DNA from: Prunus persica
Taxonomy: Eukaryota; Streptophyta; Magnoliopsida; Rosales; Rosaceae
Assembly: GCF_000346465.2 (NCBI RefSeq)
Contig: NC_034012.1
Location: 22,768,719-22,832,718 of the forward strand
Length of the DNA stretch: 64,000 nt
Direction of reading: 5' to 3'
Of the stretch, positions 34,184-46,575 are shown one piece after another (position 1 is the stretch's first letter; every line of letters starts with the position of its first letter). Below the pieces are notes generated by a model. The model searched no databases, had not been told where the DNA came from, and saw only the letters and a list, made by a program, of their open reading frames with translations. A program made the position numbers and the translations under genes.

Positions 34184-35538
34184 TTGCGGCTACCGCTGTT
34201 CAGTTGGTTGAGGGTCACCATGGTATTGCACATATACTCCCTTAATGTCATTATCTAACTTAAAATAACACAAATATCAGTTTCATTTGCTTCATATATA
34301 ATTATTGGGACTATGTATTGCAAGTCATCATGTGTTATAATGTCTAACATTATATTTTGCAAATATGGAAATATTATTCAAGAAGCAGTCAATATCACAG
34401 AAAGCCGGGAATCAGTAAATGCTCCTTATCATGTCCATTTACATTAAAGAGCTGGAGTACTAATGTGTTAAAAAAAAAACTGACACGTGAGTCATAAGTT
34501 ACATAACATGTGCTATACATTGTTTACTGAATGGTTTATGGTTTATTTATATATAATAAAATTCCAAATATTGCTGAAGATTTATTTCGTGTATATCACT
34601 AGGGATATGAGTGGCCATAAGCATGTGAGACCTGCTAAGAAGAAGCTGACGAGTACGACCCAGTGATTATGGCTACCGTTGTTCAGTTGGTTGGGGAGAT
34701 CGTGGTATTGCTATGAGGAAGCACATAATATGTTTTGCAATCAAATGTTCTTTTGTGTGTGGAATTATGAGTATTTATGTAAGTTAGTGTACCCTTTAAT
34801 ATTTTTCACCTATGTATCGAAATGTAATTAGCTGCAATGTTATGTTTTTTTTTTTTACTCGCTGGTTTCTATTTGCTCTGTTCCAACAAAGTGCTTCAAG
34901 TATCCTTCACTTACAAAAGTGTACAAAATCGTGCCCCTAATAACCAGTCGGAAAAAGTGGCTGCTGCTGGAAATGATTACTGGTAATGGAAACAACAGCT
35001 GGCTGCTGTAATTGCTGCATTACCCTGAGGATTTGAAAAATGAATCTCTGTTAAAACAAATATCACCCTAAACTGCCCATTTTACATGGTAAGAGTCATT
35101 GCTTCTTCACATAACTACAAATTTCATACTTGATCAAATGTCTATGAAAATTTATAAATAGGGAGAAGACGTAAAATGAACATGTCTCCAAATGTCTTGG
35201 AAGAATGAAACCAAGCAAATTTTCATTTCAATTACCAGTGGACATAGTAAGAGCTCATCGGTGGACATGAACAAAAACACAATAACATTCAAAAACTGAA
35301 TCTATAAAACTTCGCTTGATCATTAATCTTCATAACAACCACATTTCGTCTAATACAAATATCAATCATTCAGTTGGTCTGTGCATCCTGTCAAAATCGT
35401 CGAATAATGGGTCACTACGATGTATTGGAGTTGATTCGTCATTGTTCGACGGTGATGTCCTGCATAAACATCAAACACAAGCACATAAAAATTTTACCTT
35501 TTCATATTTTAGATGTTATTACAAATAGTGTTAGCATC
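34184..35538. other. Spacer with a duplicated tail of coiled-coil gene B
   Basis: At about 34605-34715 there is a diverged copy of 34119-34230. Shared words include GAGCATAAGCA/GGCCATAAGCA and CTGTTCAGTTGGTTG. It covers the last codons and the start of the 3' UTR of gene B, displaced by about 485 bp. The rest is AT-rich with no gene. Confidence 0.6.
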
Positions 35539-37686
35539 TTACGGTGTGTTCAAGGCTGGGCATTGTCTTCTATCATGACCAATGTGTCCACACTCCCGAC
35601 AGTGTCTAATCCCTCGCTTCATTGCCTTTTCCTTTGCTCCCGTTACTCCTTTCGACCTTCCTTTGCACCTCACTCTCTTAGGGTCTTTCATATATTGTGT
35701 TTGAGAGCTGGACCCTCCAACTTCGTTATTACTTGGTCCATCCTTCAGCAACTTCAACTTCACCTGCAAACTTTTTAGAGTCTCTGACAGTAGCTCACAT
35801 CCTTCTTCACTCATTAATGCATCCTCAACCACATCTGAAGCAAGTCGAGACATTGTACTCCGCTTTATTAGAAGGCCAGGATCTGCACAGTCTTTAATTT
35901 CGTTGCCATTTGCATCTGACACCAATCCACATTTCGCAGTTTTCTTCCACCTGTTCAAAATATATTTATCGGGCATATATTCAATCTGGTCCCTTCTGAA
36001 CAATGCTAGGATGTGCTTGCAAATAATTCCAACAAATTCAAATCTTTTACAGCTACACGATGCGTGGTCAGAATCTTTGACATATACGACTTCTGCCACC
36101 CTTGTTTCCCAATTTTTCCTTTCGCTCACGTTGAACACAACTTTACAAGCATCCTCTGTTTTGAGCTCTAGGAAACATGCTGTACTTTGTATTAGTTCTT
36201 GCTCAAACTTTTGAAACATTGTCCTTGTGTACAAGGTAGCCATTTGTTTGTTCATTGGCATCGGTAGAAGACATTGAGCCACTTCAAATGCATCTACGTG
36301 ATCAGCAACTAACTCTTTTTCACGTTGATGAGAAAGTGCCCTCTCAAATCGTATTATGAAATCCATCAACGAATTTCTCCTTGATATGTATTGCTTGAAA
36401 AAACCATGAGAACCTTCCGCTCTTTGGCTGCTTGACATTCCAGCGGCAAAAAATTGTCGTGCGTAGGCTGGAACCCAAGATTCCCTTAAATCAAACATTG
36501 AACTTAGCCATGGATGGTCAGTCAAACCAGCCTTTGTAACCACAATATTCCATTTTGCATCAAACTCATCCTTATTGTCAGTATCCCATATGGCTTTCTG
36601 AAATTCAGGCCAATACTCCTTATAAGCGTCACGTGGTAACTTAACAGAGAACTTTGATGTGATGTGCCATATGCAAAGTCGATGAAATGTACTCGGGAAG
36701 GCTATTGAAATCGCTATGGCCATTGCCGCATCTTGATCTGTAATGATCGTTTTAGGTTCCCCACCTGGCATGGCTTTCTTAAACTCCTCAAACATCCAAA
36801 CAAACGACTCAGTCGTTTCCTTGCTCAAAAATGCGCATGCTAAGACAATTGTCTGACCATGGTTATTAACTCCCAACATTGGTGCAAATGTCAAGTCGTA
36901 TCGATTCGTGTTGAATGTGGTATCGAATACAACAACATCTCCAAAAAACCCATACGCCCGTCTAGAAGTTGCATCTGCCCAAAAACATCGACTAAACCTG
37001 TCATGCCCATCTCCCTCAATCTTGAAATAAAAAGCCTCATTTTTTTTCTGTTCAGCCATAAAATACTCGGTCACTAGTTCAACATCGTGGTTCCTCAGCT
37101 TCCCATTCACACTACATTCAAGATTGTAGATATCTTTTTTGATAAAACCAATTTTATCCATTCCTCCGGATTGCACCTCGAAAATACTTACCTTCTGATG
37201 AATGGGAATATTAACTGAACCCAACTGTTTTGTGAGTACTTTTGTAGAATCTGAAATATGACGGTGTGATCTCAATAAATGCATTCTTTCTGAGAGTGTC
37301 ATCTTATGATTGTGTCCCTCTGCAAAAAGAGAAATGGTATACTTCTTGCTCCCATTTGTCTTCACAACCACAATCTTTGCTTTGCAATTGCATCTACTTA
37401 TTCCCCGTTGTCTTTTTCTCTCCCGAGTTTCATCCTTCCTGTATGCACCTTGTTTGCAACATACAAATTCTTTCCTCAAAATCTCTTTCTTATTTTTCCC
37501 CCAAAAGCTAGAATGAAGTCGAATACCAAAGCCAGCCAAGAATGCATATCTATTATAGAAATTGTAAACGAGGTCAAGCGAGTCAAACTTCATCCCAACT
37601 GCTGGTGTTTCCTCATTTCTTACTTCAGGAATATAAACCCTCCCATTAGCTGTTGCACATTCATCACTCTCTGAGCTCCCAGACAT
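35539..37686 (-). CDS. FAR1/MULE transposase (FAR1-RELATED SEQUENCE type)
   Basis: An uninterrupted 715-aa frame. Residues about 42-128 form the FAR1 zinc domain (FYNRYAFLAGFGIR, EFVCCKQG, RCNCKAK, GHNH). The MULE catalytic domain follows, with D255 (VVFDTTF), D317 (ITDQDAAM), the C-x2-H of RLCIWHI (C338, H341) and a candidate third acidic residue E424 (SSQRAEGSHGFF). The SWIM finger is C544, C546, C556 and H558 (CSCKRFEF ... CKH). A CCHC zinc knuckle lies at the C-terminus (C696, C699, H704, C709), as in autonomous MULE transposases. Host FRS transcription factors share this layout. Here the position just inside a terminal inverted repeat and the intact triad support an active or recently active transposase. 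Confidence 0.87.
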   Translation of the reverse strand: MSGSSESDECATANGRVYIPEVRNEETPAVGMKFDSLDLVYNFYNRYAFLAGFGIRLHSSFWGKNKKEILRKEFVCCKQGAYRKDETRERKRQRGISRCNCKAKIVVVKTNGSKKYTISLFAEGHNHKMTLSERMHLLRSHRHISDSTKVLTKQLGSVNIPIHQKVSIFEVQSGGMDKIGFIKKDIYNLECSVNGKLRNHDVELVTEYFMAEQKKNEAFYFKIEGDGHDRFSRCFWADATSRRAYGFFGDVVVFDTTFNTNRYDLTFAPMLGVNNHGQTIVLACAFLSKETTESFVWMFEEFKKAMPGGEPKTIITDQDAAMAIAISIAFPSTFHRLCIWHITSKFSVKLPRDAYKEYWPEFQKAIWDTDNKDEFDAKWNIVVTKAGLTDHPWLSSMFDLRESWVPAYARQFFAAGMSSSQRAEGSHGFFKQYISRRNSLMDFIIRFERALSHQREKELVADHVDAFEVAQCLLPMPMNKQMATLYTRTMFQKFEQELIQSTACFLELKTEDACKVVFNVSERKNWETRVAEVVYVKDSDHASCSCKRFEFVGIICKHILALFRRDQIEYMPDKYILNRWKKTAKCGLVSDANGNEIKDCADPGLLIKRSTMSRLASDVVEDALMSEEGCELLSETLKSLQVKLKLLKDGPSNNEVGGSSSQTQYMKDPKRVRCKGRSKGVTGAKEKAMKRGIRHCRECGHIGHDRRQCPALNTP

Positions 37687-38681
37687 TTTATCTACGTATA
37701 TTATTGATCCACTTCTATATTACTGCATAGCAATTATTCATTCATTAATCAGTCATTACTGCATCACAACATATCAATGCATTCCACTTACACAAAACAT
37801 TGCCCAAATTGACACAAAATACGCATAGCCTAACTTCCGATTACACAAAACACAAGCAAAATTTCATAAAAGTTACGTCATCTCTTATGAAATAATCTGG
37901 TCAAAATAACATTAGAACCAACATGTTCAACTAAGAACACAAATGTAATTCAAACCACCAATTACAGAACTTCACCCAATACCCTCTCCAACTGCTTACT
38001 CCTAATGTCATTAAGCCTAAGTTTAGGTTCTTTTACCTACATTTCATAATTTTCCACCCCGACCAACAACAATGAACTAAGTATATTGAATATTCATAAG
38101 GAAATGACACATTATTGATGCCACAAATGACGAATTTCCCACCCTCACAAAAAATAAACCTAACCCAATAAAATCATTCCAGCAAGTGAACTTACCTCTC
38201 AAAATCAATCGGGAGCTCTGAAGTCAGTCAGCTTGAAACAATGTGGTGGACATTAGAGAAGACTCTTTGGTATTTGAGACTCCATCTCTACCAAAATCGA
38301 GGAACAACTGCTGCTGCGGCTTCTAGCTACAAAAACAGATATGCTACTTTGCTTTCATCTGGAATCTTGTCAGCTGAATGAAAAAGAGAAGGGGTTTTCA
38401 CTTGAGGCATAGAATCAAAACAGGGCAACAGCTAGGTAAGAGCCATTCTTCGTAATACCCAGGATACCATAGATCGCAGGCCTCCCAACGAGCTAATGAC
38501 AGTGGAGTGACTATAAGGTTTGGGAGATTTGGATCCTTCTAATTGTGGGTTTGCTTTACATTCAAAAAGAAAGGATTGTGTTCTTCAGTTTTTCACAGAG
38601 AGGGAAAGAGGGGAACAACTGAAGTTGGGTTTCTAACGGGTTAGATTTCAACCTGATTCTACATGCACCCTCTTTTAAAAA
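37687..38681. other. 5' region of the transposase gene
   Basis: A leader and promoter for the minus-strand transposase are expected here; a CT-rich stretch on that strand (about 38580-38625) could be near the transcription start. No other open frame was recognised. Confidence 0.5.
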
Positions 38682-38756
38682 CTCACCGTTGGATGAAATC
38701 CAACGGCTCTTACATACCCCTCAAAAACACCCCTTATAACTTCCCACTCACTATAG
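38682..38756 (-). repeat. Right terminal inverted repeat with internal hairpin
   Basis: Read in complement it starts CTATAGTGAGTGG and TTATAAGGGG, matching the left end. It contains a perfect hairpin, CCGTTGGAT-GAA-ATCCAACGG (38686-38706). Confidence 0.72.
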
Positions 38757-38773
38757 AAGCTCCCCCAAATGAT

Positions 38774-40153
38774 ATATACTCTAGTGTAAATTATAGAGGA
38801 AGCGAATTTCTCACATACACAAATGATGCCATAAAAGTTTGAACATGAGATATCTGATCTACAAATCAAGGCCTTTTTTCACGATGTCCTTTTCCACTAG
38901 TCATTGGCCTTATCGTTTTTCTAAGAAAATCGAAAGCTAGATAGAAAAGGAGAAACTCTGAGTTCCAACTGATATAGAAGCTGATGTGTTGTCATCATCT
39001 AACAAACACCTAAGAGATCGCCATCTGGACAAATAGTTCAGCTTATTTCTCATTTTAATATTTTAAATAAATAAAAAAATTCTGTTTCTTTGCGAAAAAT
39101 CTCTCTGCGTTTAGTTCTGCTTTCCACACCAAGTTGCTTCATGCTTTTGCTCTTCCATATTCCCACCCCTTTCGAAGAGAGAGAGAGATCCAAGGTTTCT
39201 GGGTTAGCGGAAGAAGAAGAAGACGAAGCTCTTGGTGTGTTGCGGTGCTAATCGTCAGAGGAACGAAGGCCTCTCATTTATAGAGAGGTTGGTGGTGTGG
39301 GGTGCCGATCTGTGTCGAATGGTGGTCGCCAGAGATGCTTCACGGGCTCGCATTGTCTGCAAAAAGGCCTGAAGAAACTGAAAGAGGTGACCCAGCTCTG
39401 CTTTTTTTCTTCTACTGAGTAGTGAGTGCTCTGTCATGTTTTGAACATTTTTTTTGATTCTTTGGTGTTAATTTGCTGGGATAGTGGATCGTCAGCTTCA
39501 TTTGGGTAATTGATGGTTAGATTTGGCTTAATGAGGAATTTACAGCTCTAATTAGGATTGGATTTTAGGGATTTCTTATCTTTCCTCCTTCCATCTTCAA
39601 TTTCGGTGGATTTTCAGTTGAAATCTGTTGAATTTTTAATTTGGAAACTTCCTTCTTTTCATCTGATATTTCCATCCAATAGGTTGATTTCGGCCATATT
39701 TAGCCGGTACACAAAGCTTTCATTCTTGTTTTAGGGTCTTCTTACAAAGGTATAGCCATGTCCTTACGTGTGGGGGATAATAGTTTTTGTCATTTCCCGT
39801 TATACGCAAAAGTGCCAGTTCAATGTATCTGTCTGCACAATTGGGAAAATGCAAATTTTTTTTGTATGAATGAGTAATGCGTGCATATATCGTTTCTTTT
39901 TAAAGACTGAGTGAGCGTTCCTATTTATAAATGTTTTTTTTTTTTGTTACCAAATATATGTCCATCAATATTTCGTTAATTAAATTTAAGATTACTTCCT
40001 TTTCTGGGTTTTTATTTCTCTTCCAATGACTTTGATTTCCACCCTCCAGTGTGGCAACAATCACCAGTGAAGGTTATATGATGGAGTTTTGCTGAACGTA
40101 TTCCACTATCAAAAAGTTGAGGTGCGTTTGAGCAATTGCCTTTTGCTTGGGAG
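38774..40153 (+). promoter_or_regulatory. Promoter and 5' UTR of the TBL gene
   Basis: A likely leader begins near 39100 with CT-rich sequence. A donor-like GTGACC at 39388 and an acceptor-like CCTCCAG near 40050 would give a 5' UTR intron of about 660 bases. The right end of the large MULE lies only about 350 bases upstream of the presumed start, so the transposon may influence this gene. Confidence 0.45.
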
Positions 40154-43100
40154 ATGAAAGGAGGATATAACTTTAGATTGATGGGAAAACCAATCTCTCT
40201 CACTCTGGCTGCCTTGGTTTGTACAACCATATTATTTTGGGCTTGGGAGAAAAATCCTTTTGCTGATACTCTACTACTGGCCCGGGAGCATTTTACAGTG
40301 CCTTCAATAGGTTTGTTTGCTGATCCATACGTGTGTTCAGCTACATGTGTATCTTTTCTCTTTTTTTTGTTTTGTTTTTTTGTTTGTTTTTGTTTTTTTT
40401 GTTTTTGTTCTCAATGAAACTTGCTGCATTATTTTTATATTTATGCAATAATTAAAATGTGCATGAAAACTAAATTAAGAACGCCTTAAAGAAAGTGCCC
40501 AACCATTTCTTGGAATTTTTAAATAGTTTGAGTCATATATTACCCCAGAACTTTTTGTTTGACTATTATTTGGGTTAATGTTTGTGACACACTTGCTTGA
40601 CATATTTTGTTAATACCTTTTATATTCGGACCCAAAAAAACCCTTTCATGTTGTGCCTGCTATATGTTTTGAAGTGCCTGCCACAGCCTCTTTGCAAACC
40701 ACAGTGGCATAGAAACTTATGACTTAATTTTTGGTATTTCCATATTGGATTGCTAGGAGTGAAATGGTATCTTGTGGCATTTTGACGTAGCCACTCTCAA
40801 GAACTGAATCTGCTTTGCTTTGTCCTTCATAGCCCACACTTTCCGGACAATGTTAGAAGGCAGTGAAAAAGTAGTTGCTCATCTGAATGATGATTTGCAG
40901 TGATCACATTTAAATAATACCCTACCTTTAAAACACATTTGAGCAAGATTTCTTTTTTGCTGAAAGCATAACAAATAGTTATAAGAAATGAGAAGGAAAC
41001 TGTACCAAAAAATTATCGAATCTATGTTGTTTATTTGACAATTTATGTGACTCCACAGACTACCATCTTTTATATTTCAATTATTACTTGATTCTGTAAG
41101 CTACATAGAGCACACTACAAGAACTGGGTATACAGAAAACCTGATGGCCATGGACTACCTTGGTGCTGTTTAAAAAAAAGCAATAATAATAATTTTTATT
41201 TGTAAAACTGTGTAATAATGAATGGATGGAGGGCATTGAACATGATATTTATAGTGCCCTAATGGCTCTTTTCTTTTTTTTCCTCTTGTGGTCATCTTGA
41301 CCACTTTTGTTTCCCTCCCTTACTTTCAATATTATTTCGTTTCCTTATAAATAAATAAAAATTTGTTCACTGTACAAGAAAAATCAAAATAAGGATATGA
41401 TAACAGATCGACAACTTGCTTACTATACAAGAAAAATCCGAATATGCATATGATGATGGTTGAACTTGGGTGGTGATGTAGGATATGTGGATAACAATGC
41501 TTGCGTGAAAAAAAAAAAAAAAAAAAATCAGTGTTGTAGACAATTAGGGTGAGATGAAAGAAAGTTTTGCCTGCTAATGAAGATAGGAGAATGACATGAT
41601 TTGTGGTTAGTTGCTTGCTTGGCTCTCAAAAGAGCTAAATAGTGAATGGGAACTTATGTATCTGTCCAGGTAATTAGGATCTAAGGATCTCTAGCTGACC
41701 TCATCAGATTCACATGCTGTAGAAATTAGAATATGGTGCATGCTGAAATGTGCTAAGTCATTGCAAGCTTCAGTCTCAGCTACTTATAACTAGTTTTTCC
41801 TGCTTAATTAGGCAATACTAAAAGGGCTGACCTATAAAGTTCTGGAGATATTATTGATATCACGAATCATTTCAAACCTGCTTCAATTTGTCTGCCTACT
41901 GATGAATTGTCTGTTGTGATTTAGATTTTCTTGGAGACTCTGCAAATAATTCCTCAAAACCTATGAAGAAAAATGAAAGTGTTCAAGGGAAGGATTCACA
42001 TTTGATCACAAATGAAGATACAAAAGTGGTAGAAAATTTTGGCACTGCACCAATAGATTCTATAGCCGCATTCTCTCCTGGAATGCAAGAAAGTGATGGG
42101 AACATGCAATCTTCTTTCCAGACTGAAGGTACAGTTCCTTTTCACTGGGCTGTAAGCCTCATCATTATACCGTTTGCCCTGAATTACAGTTATCTTCTTG
42201 GTTTAGTGAACTGAACTTGTGTTGAGATCTGAATGCTCTCTTTTTTTATTATTTAATTTTAATGAGTAGAGACGGTTAAAATGACATGCCTCATAAATAT
42301 AATGCGTTCAATCTGCCTCTGCGAATTGTTTTTAGTATTTAGTATTTGAAGAAAGAAACTGTATTTTATTACATATAACAGGGGTGGCCAAGATGGCCAT
42401 AAAAAGAAATTTTTTATTAGGGGATCGATTGTTGTCAGTGTACCATGATCATTTCACGCCATTAGCTTATTTGACGTGGCATGATTGTATTCTTATTGAT
42501 GTTTGTTAACAATTAGAACTTCAAGGTGGTGTTTATAGAAACTGGTTAGGCAACAGGATCTAATTTGTGTAATTACACAATTTCATACTATTATATATCT
42601 GGTCCTGCCACAATCAATGTCCTTTAATTTATTCTTTGCCTCGTTTGATTGTTTCGCTGGTCAATTACATGTCAAGCCTTCCCCTACCAATGCATGACTC
42701 CGTTTTAGAGATTGATGGTCTATCAAAAGTGAAGTGGAAATTCCCAAACCATTTCTTCTTGTGTGCGTGTGCGTGCGTGCGTGTGTGTTTCTTTTCCAAG
42801 TGTGTGGAAAATATGCAATAAAATTTAGTTGGATCATGACTGGCAGAGTAGGAAGAAGTTGTGTGAAGTGACGAGTTAAGTTTTCTGGGTTTGATGGCAA
42901 CTGTTAATTAAAAAGTTCTTGCTTTAAGCTCGAAATTAAATTAGTTGCAAACGACAGTTGGATCTGGGAAAAGACAGTTTTGTTATTTAGATTGATAATT
43001 TGATGATGTCCCGCTCCCATGGTATTATGGTATGGGATCTGATTTGAGGTTTGGTAAGGAGGGCCCAAGTTTATTAACTTCTGGCCTATTGGTACAAGTA

Positions 43101-44022
43101 CTAGACATCTGGTTGATCATTTTATGACAAATTTGTACAAATAGGTGCAAGTGAAGTAACAGAGAGAATAAAGAGTGGATACACTACAATTTTGTTCTTG
43201 GGTTTTCACCATCCTTAAAGTTGCATCGTTCAAGTTTGTTTTCTTTTTGCCTTTACTGTGTCCATGTTTGGATTTAAGAAAATAATGACATGGCTGAATT
43301 TTATTTCTATTTACGGTTTTACACCACATATACTGCCATGTCTGCTGATCTGATATCATCTTGATTAGAATTATTTAAGATCCTTTGTTTTGTCCTTTAA
43401 TTCATTTCATAAAATAAGAACAAATTAAAGAGACTGAACGAGGAAGCTGCAGCGCCTCTTCATACATCCTTGATCCATTTCACTTTCCCTCATCCACACC
43501 CAATGCAACATGCCTGCCCTTGATATTACACCTGCCCAAGCCATATGTCAGGGTCCCAGCCTGTTGAGCTTCAGACAGTAGTAAATTGGTGAATATCCGT
43601 GAATCATCAGTATTGCATTGATTGATGCCAATAAGATTTATCTCTTAAATTTTTCTAATTTGCAGAAGTTTGGGTTGGGTATGATGGTTCTTAAGAGAGA
43701 GGATTTAAAGATGGGTTGAATGTGAGATTGATGGGTTCTTGTAGATTGTGCTTTGGAAGACGGAAGTGATATTGAGGAACTTGGGGAAGATATGGGAAGT
43801 GGGGGAGTGAGAAGGTATTTTGTGCTGTTTATTTGGTTTTCTAGGCTTTAGCCAGAAAAAAAGATTTGCTTTTGTATAGAAACAAATCCACAATGACAGA
43901 AAATGTGAAAGATAATAAAAACAAAGAGGTTAAAGCAAGATAAGGATGCATGTTCAAAAGATGCCCTAAAATCTCTCCCGGACGTCTTTGTCTTGTTGGG
44001 AACCTCTTCCTCTCTCTCTCTT

Positions 44023-44063
<41 letters not shown>

Positions 44064-46575
44064 CCAAATCAGGTGTGGTGGAAGGAGGGCATGGAGAGAT
44101 CAAGAATAGAGACAAAAAGTGCTGCAGTTGCTAATTCTAGAAAGGAAAATAGAAAAACAAATAAATAGTGTCTTTCACAGAAAAAAGAAAATGATTTAGC
44201 TGTTCACATCACATTATATGGTTTAAAACGAGTTGTGTCATCCCATCAAGTGCATAACACCTGTTGCAGATCAAATTGTTTGCATTCTAGAGAATATTGA
44301 AGAACTTGTTTGAAATAAAGTTTGAAGGATCTAAGAAAAACTTGGGTGAAAGCACTGCCAACCAAATTCTAATCTGGCACCTTCAGCCTCCACCTCAAGA
44401 ATATAAAACAATAGAGCAAAAAGAATAATTTATGACGTAGTAGAAAAGAGTGAAGGAGTTGCAGGGTGTAAAATAACTCTCGTAGACAATTAAACGTAAG
44501 ATTGCTCGATATGAGATCTGGCTGATTATGAGTGTGTTCTTTTCTTTTTATTTTCTTTTTGGTTGGTTGGGAGTAGGGAGGAGAGAGGTTTCTGTAGATA
44601 AAGTTTACTAGAGATTATATTAATACTGAAAAGGGAACGCGCATGGAAGGCATTTTATAAACATGTTATTGATGATAATTATAATTGAACATCAAAATTG
44701 TCAGTTTGATGAAATATAATTCTGGAGGTATATATGTTGTTAGAAAAAACTAGTAATTTCTAATCTTAATTTGGCTCTTGTTGTTTATGTAATCTGAGTC
44801 CTTTACTCTTGTAAAGTTTGATTCCGGTTAAGTTAGGTCAATCTTCAATGGTTAAATTGTTCTATAAAAGAATAGCAGAACTGTTCAATTATACTATGAT
44901 GAAGTTGACAGAAATATAAATACATTATACGTGTAGTTTTTCGATGGAAAGTCTCATCTATCTGTTGAAATACTGTTTACATTGTTTCTTTGCTACGTTG
45001 AAAGGCTTCCATAGTTCAGATTTAATTCATGGTCACATCATGTCATGCAATGGTTAAATGGTTTCTAAGGTTATGCAGTTTTCATCTCTGCAGCGTGTAA
45101 TTATGCCAAGGGTAGATGGGTTGCAGACAGCAGGCGGCCATTGTATTCTGGGTTGAAGTGTAAGCAGTGGTTATCAGAAATGTGGGCATGTAGACTAACA
45201 CAACGAACAGATTTTTCTTTTGAGGGATACCGATGGAAGCCAATGAATTGTGAAATGCCAGACTTTGAGCGCTCTACCTTCTTGAGAAGGTAACTCTGTT
45301 ATGTTTGAACTTATTTATTTGTTGCGCAAGTTATGGTCTTCTTCTTCATTTCAAAGACGTTTCCGCTGGATGAGAAACAGCTCTGATTATGTTGTTTTTG
45401 GTTTTTTTTTATCTTCCATTATTTTTACAAACTTTTCCCAAGTACAGTTTGTGATTGTCTAATTAAGTGCTTCTTGCCTGGTTAACTTGTGAAAAGCTTC
45501 AACTTGTCTTTCAATTTGTTTCTATTTTTAGACTGAAAGCATATGCTTCTCCCCTGGTTCCCACTTCAACCACTCCTAAACTTTTCCACTAGATTATATC
45601 CTCAAGTCGTAAACGATCCTTCTCATATAGCCTTCTGAATCCTTTAACGAGGTGGTCTCCTGAGTATAAGATTTGATGCCATGCTATACACAGAAATTGT
45701 TTATTGTGCTTTAATGTTCTAAATGTGACTCTGCTTTCAGAATGCAGGACAAAACAATTGCTTTTATAGGAGATTCATTGGGTCGACAGCAATTCCAATC
45801 TTTGATGTGTATGGCAAGTGGTGGTGAGGACAGCCCAGAAGTGCAGAATGTCGGAAAGGAATATGGCCTTGTCAAACGTCGTGGAGCCATCCGTCCTGAT
45901 GGCTGGGCTTATCGATTCCCAGACACTAATACCACTATCTTATATTACTGGTCAGCAAGCCTCTGCGATCTGGTGCCCCTTAACATCTCGGACAAAGCCA
46001 GTGATATTGCAATGCATCTGGATCGTCCCCCGGCTTTCATGAGACAATTTCTTCATCGCTTTGATGTGCTTGTTCTTAATACTGGGCATCATTGGAACAG
46101 GGGAAAGATTAATGGAAACCGGTGGGTAATGTATGTAGATGGAAAGCCCAATGAAGATAAGAAGCGTGCAGAAATTGGGAATGCCAAGAATTTTACTGTG
46201 TACAGTGTTGTCAGGTGGGTTGATTCACAACTTCCATCGCATCCTCGCCTCAAAGCTTTCTTTCGGACTATCTCACCGAGGCATTTCTTTAACGGTGACT
46301 GGAATACTGGGGGTACCTGTGATAATACTACTCCATTGGCTGGAGGAAGTGAAGTGGTCCAAGAAGGATCAAGTGATTCAGTAATCGATGGTGCTTTGAA
46401 AGGTACAAAGATAAAGATTTTGGACATAACTGCTCTTTCTCAATTAAGGGATGAGGGTCACATATCGCACTACAGCATTAGAGGAAAAGGAAATGCCGGT
46501 ATAAATGATTGCTTGCACTGGTGCCTACCTGGAATTCCAGACGCATGGAATGAACTCCTTGCTGCACAAATATAG
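40154..46575 (+). CDS. TBL: Trichome birefringence-like protein (TBL14/15/16 clade), probable polysaccharide O-acetyltransferase
   Basis: Four coding exons: 40154-40310, 41925-42128, 45094-45289 and 45741-46575. All junctions are GT-AG with matching phases; the sum is 1392 nt, 463 aa. TBL proteins are Golgi type II membrane enzymes that acetylate cell-wall polymers. The N-terminus has a membrane anchor ([20 protein letters not shown]). Exon 3 holds the TBL domain start ([19 protein letters not shown] ... [14 protein letters not shown]). Exon 4 holds the GDS motif (D197-S198 in [10 protein letters not shown]) and the DxxH motif (D442-H445 in [13 protein letters not shown]). The catalytic Ser-His-Asp set is therefore complete. 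Start choice: the ATG precedes the anchor directly. Assignment to TBL14 rather than 15 or 16 is a guess. Intron 2 is about 2.96 kb. Confidence 0.92.
44024..44061. repeat. (TA)n(TG)n microsatellite in TBL intron 2
   Basis: A TATATATATG run is followed by about 14 TG units. A likely polymorphic marker. Confidence 0.9.

Larger units (their letters stand above)
21764..38764. mobile_element. Large Mutator-like element with transposase and five accessory genes
   Basis: The ends are inverted relatives: left CTATAATGAGTGG then TTATAAGGGG at 21772; right, read in complement from 38756, CTATAGTGAGTGG then TTATAAGGGG. Looser matching continues for about 75-80 bp. CCAAATGAT occurs just outside both ends (21755-21763 and 38765-38773), a 9-bp duplication typical of MULEs. 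With those borders the element is 17.0 kb. The outermost 8 bases of the two ends do not match, so the true borders could be 21772 and 38756 without this duplication. It encloses an Ulp1-type protease, a GRF finger protein, an F-box protein, two coiled-coil proteins and a FAR1/MULE transposase, all with open frames. Confidence 0.68.

Noticed and set aside
35316..37674. Plus-strand frames opposite the transposase
   Set aside because: Antisense shadows of a 715-aa frame with clear FAR1/MULE motifs.
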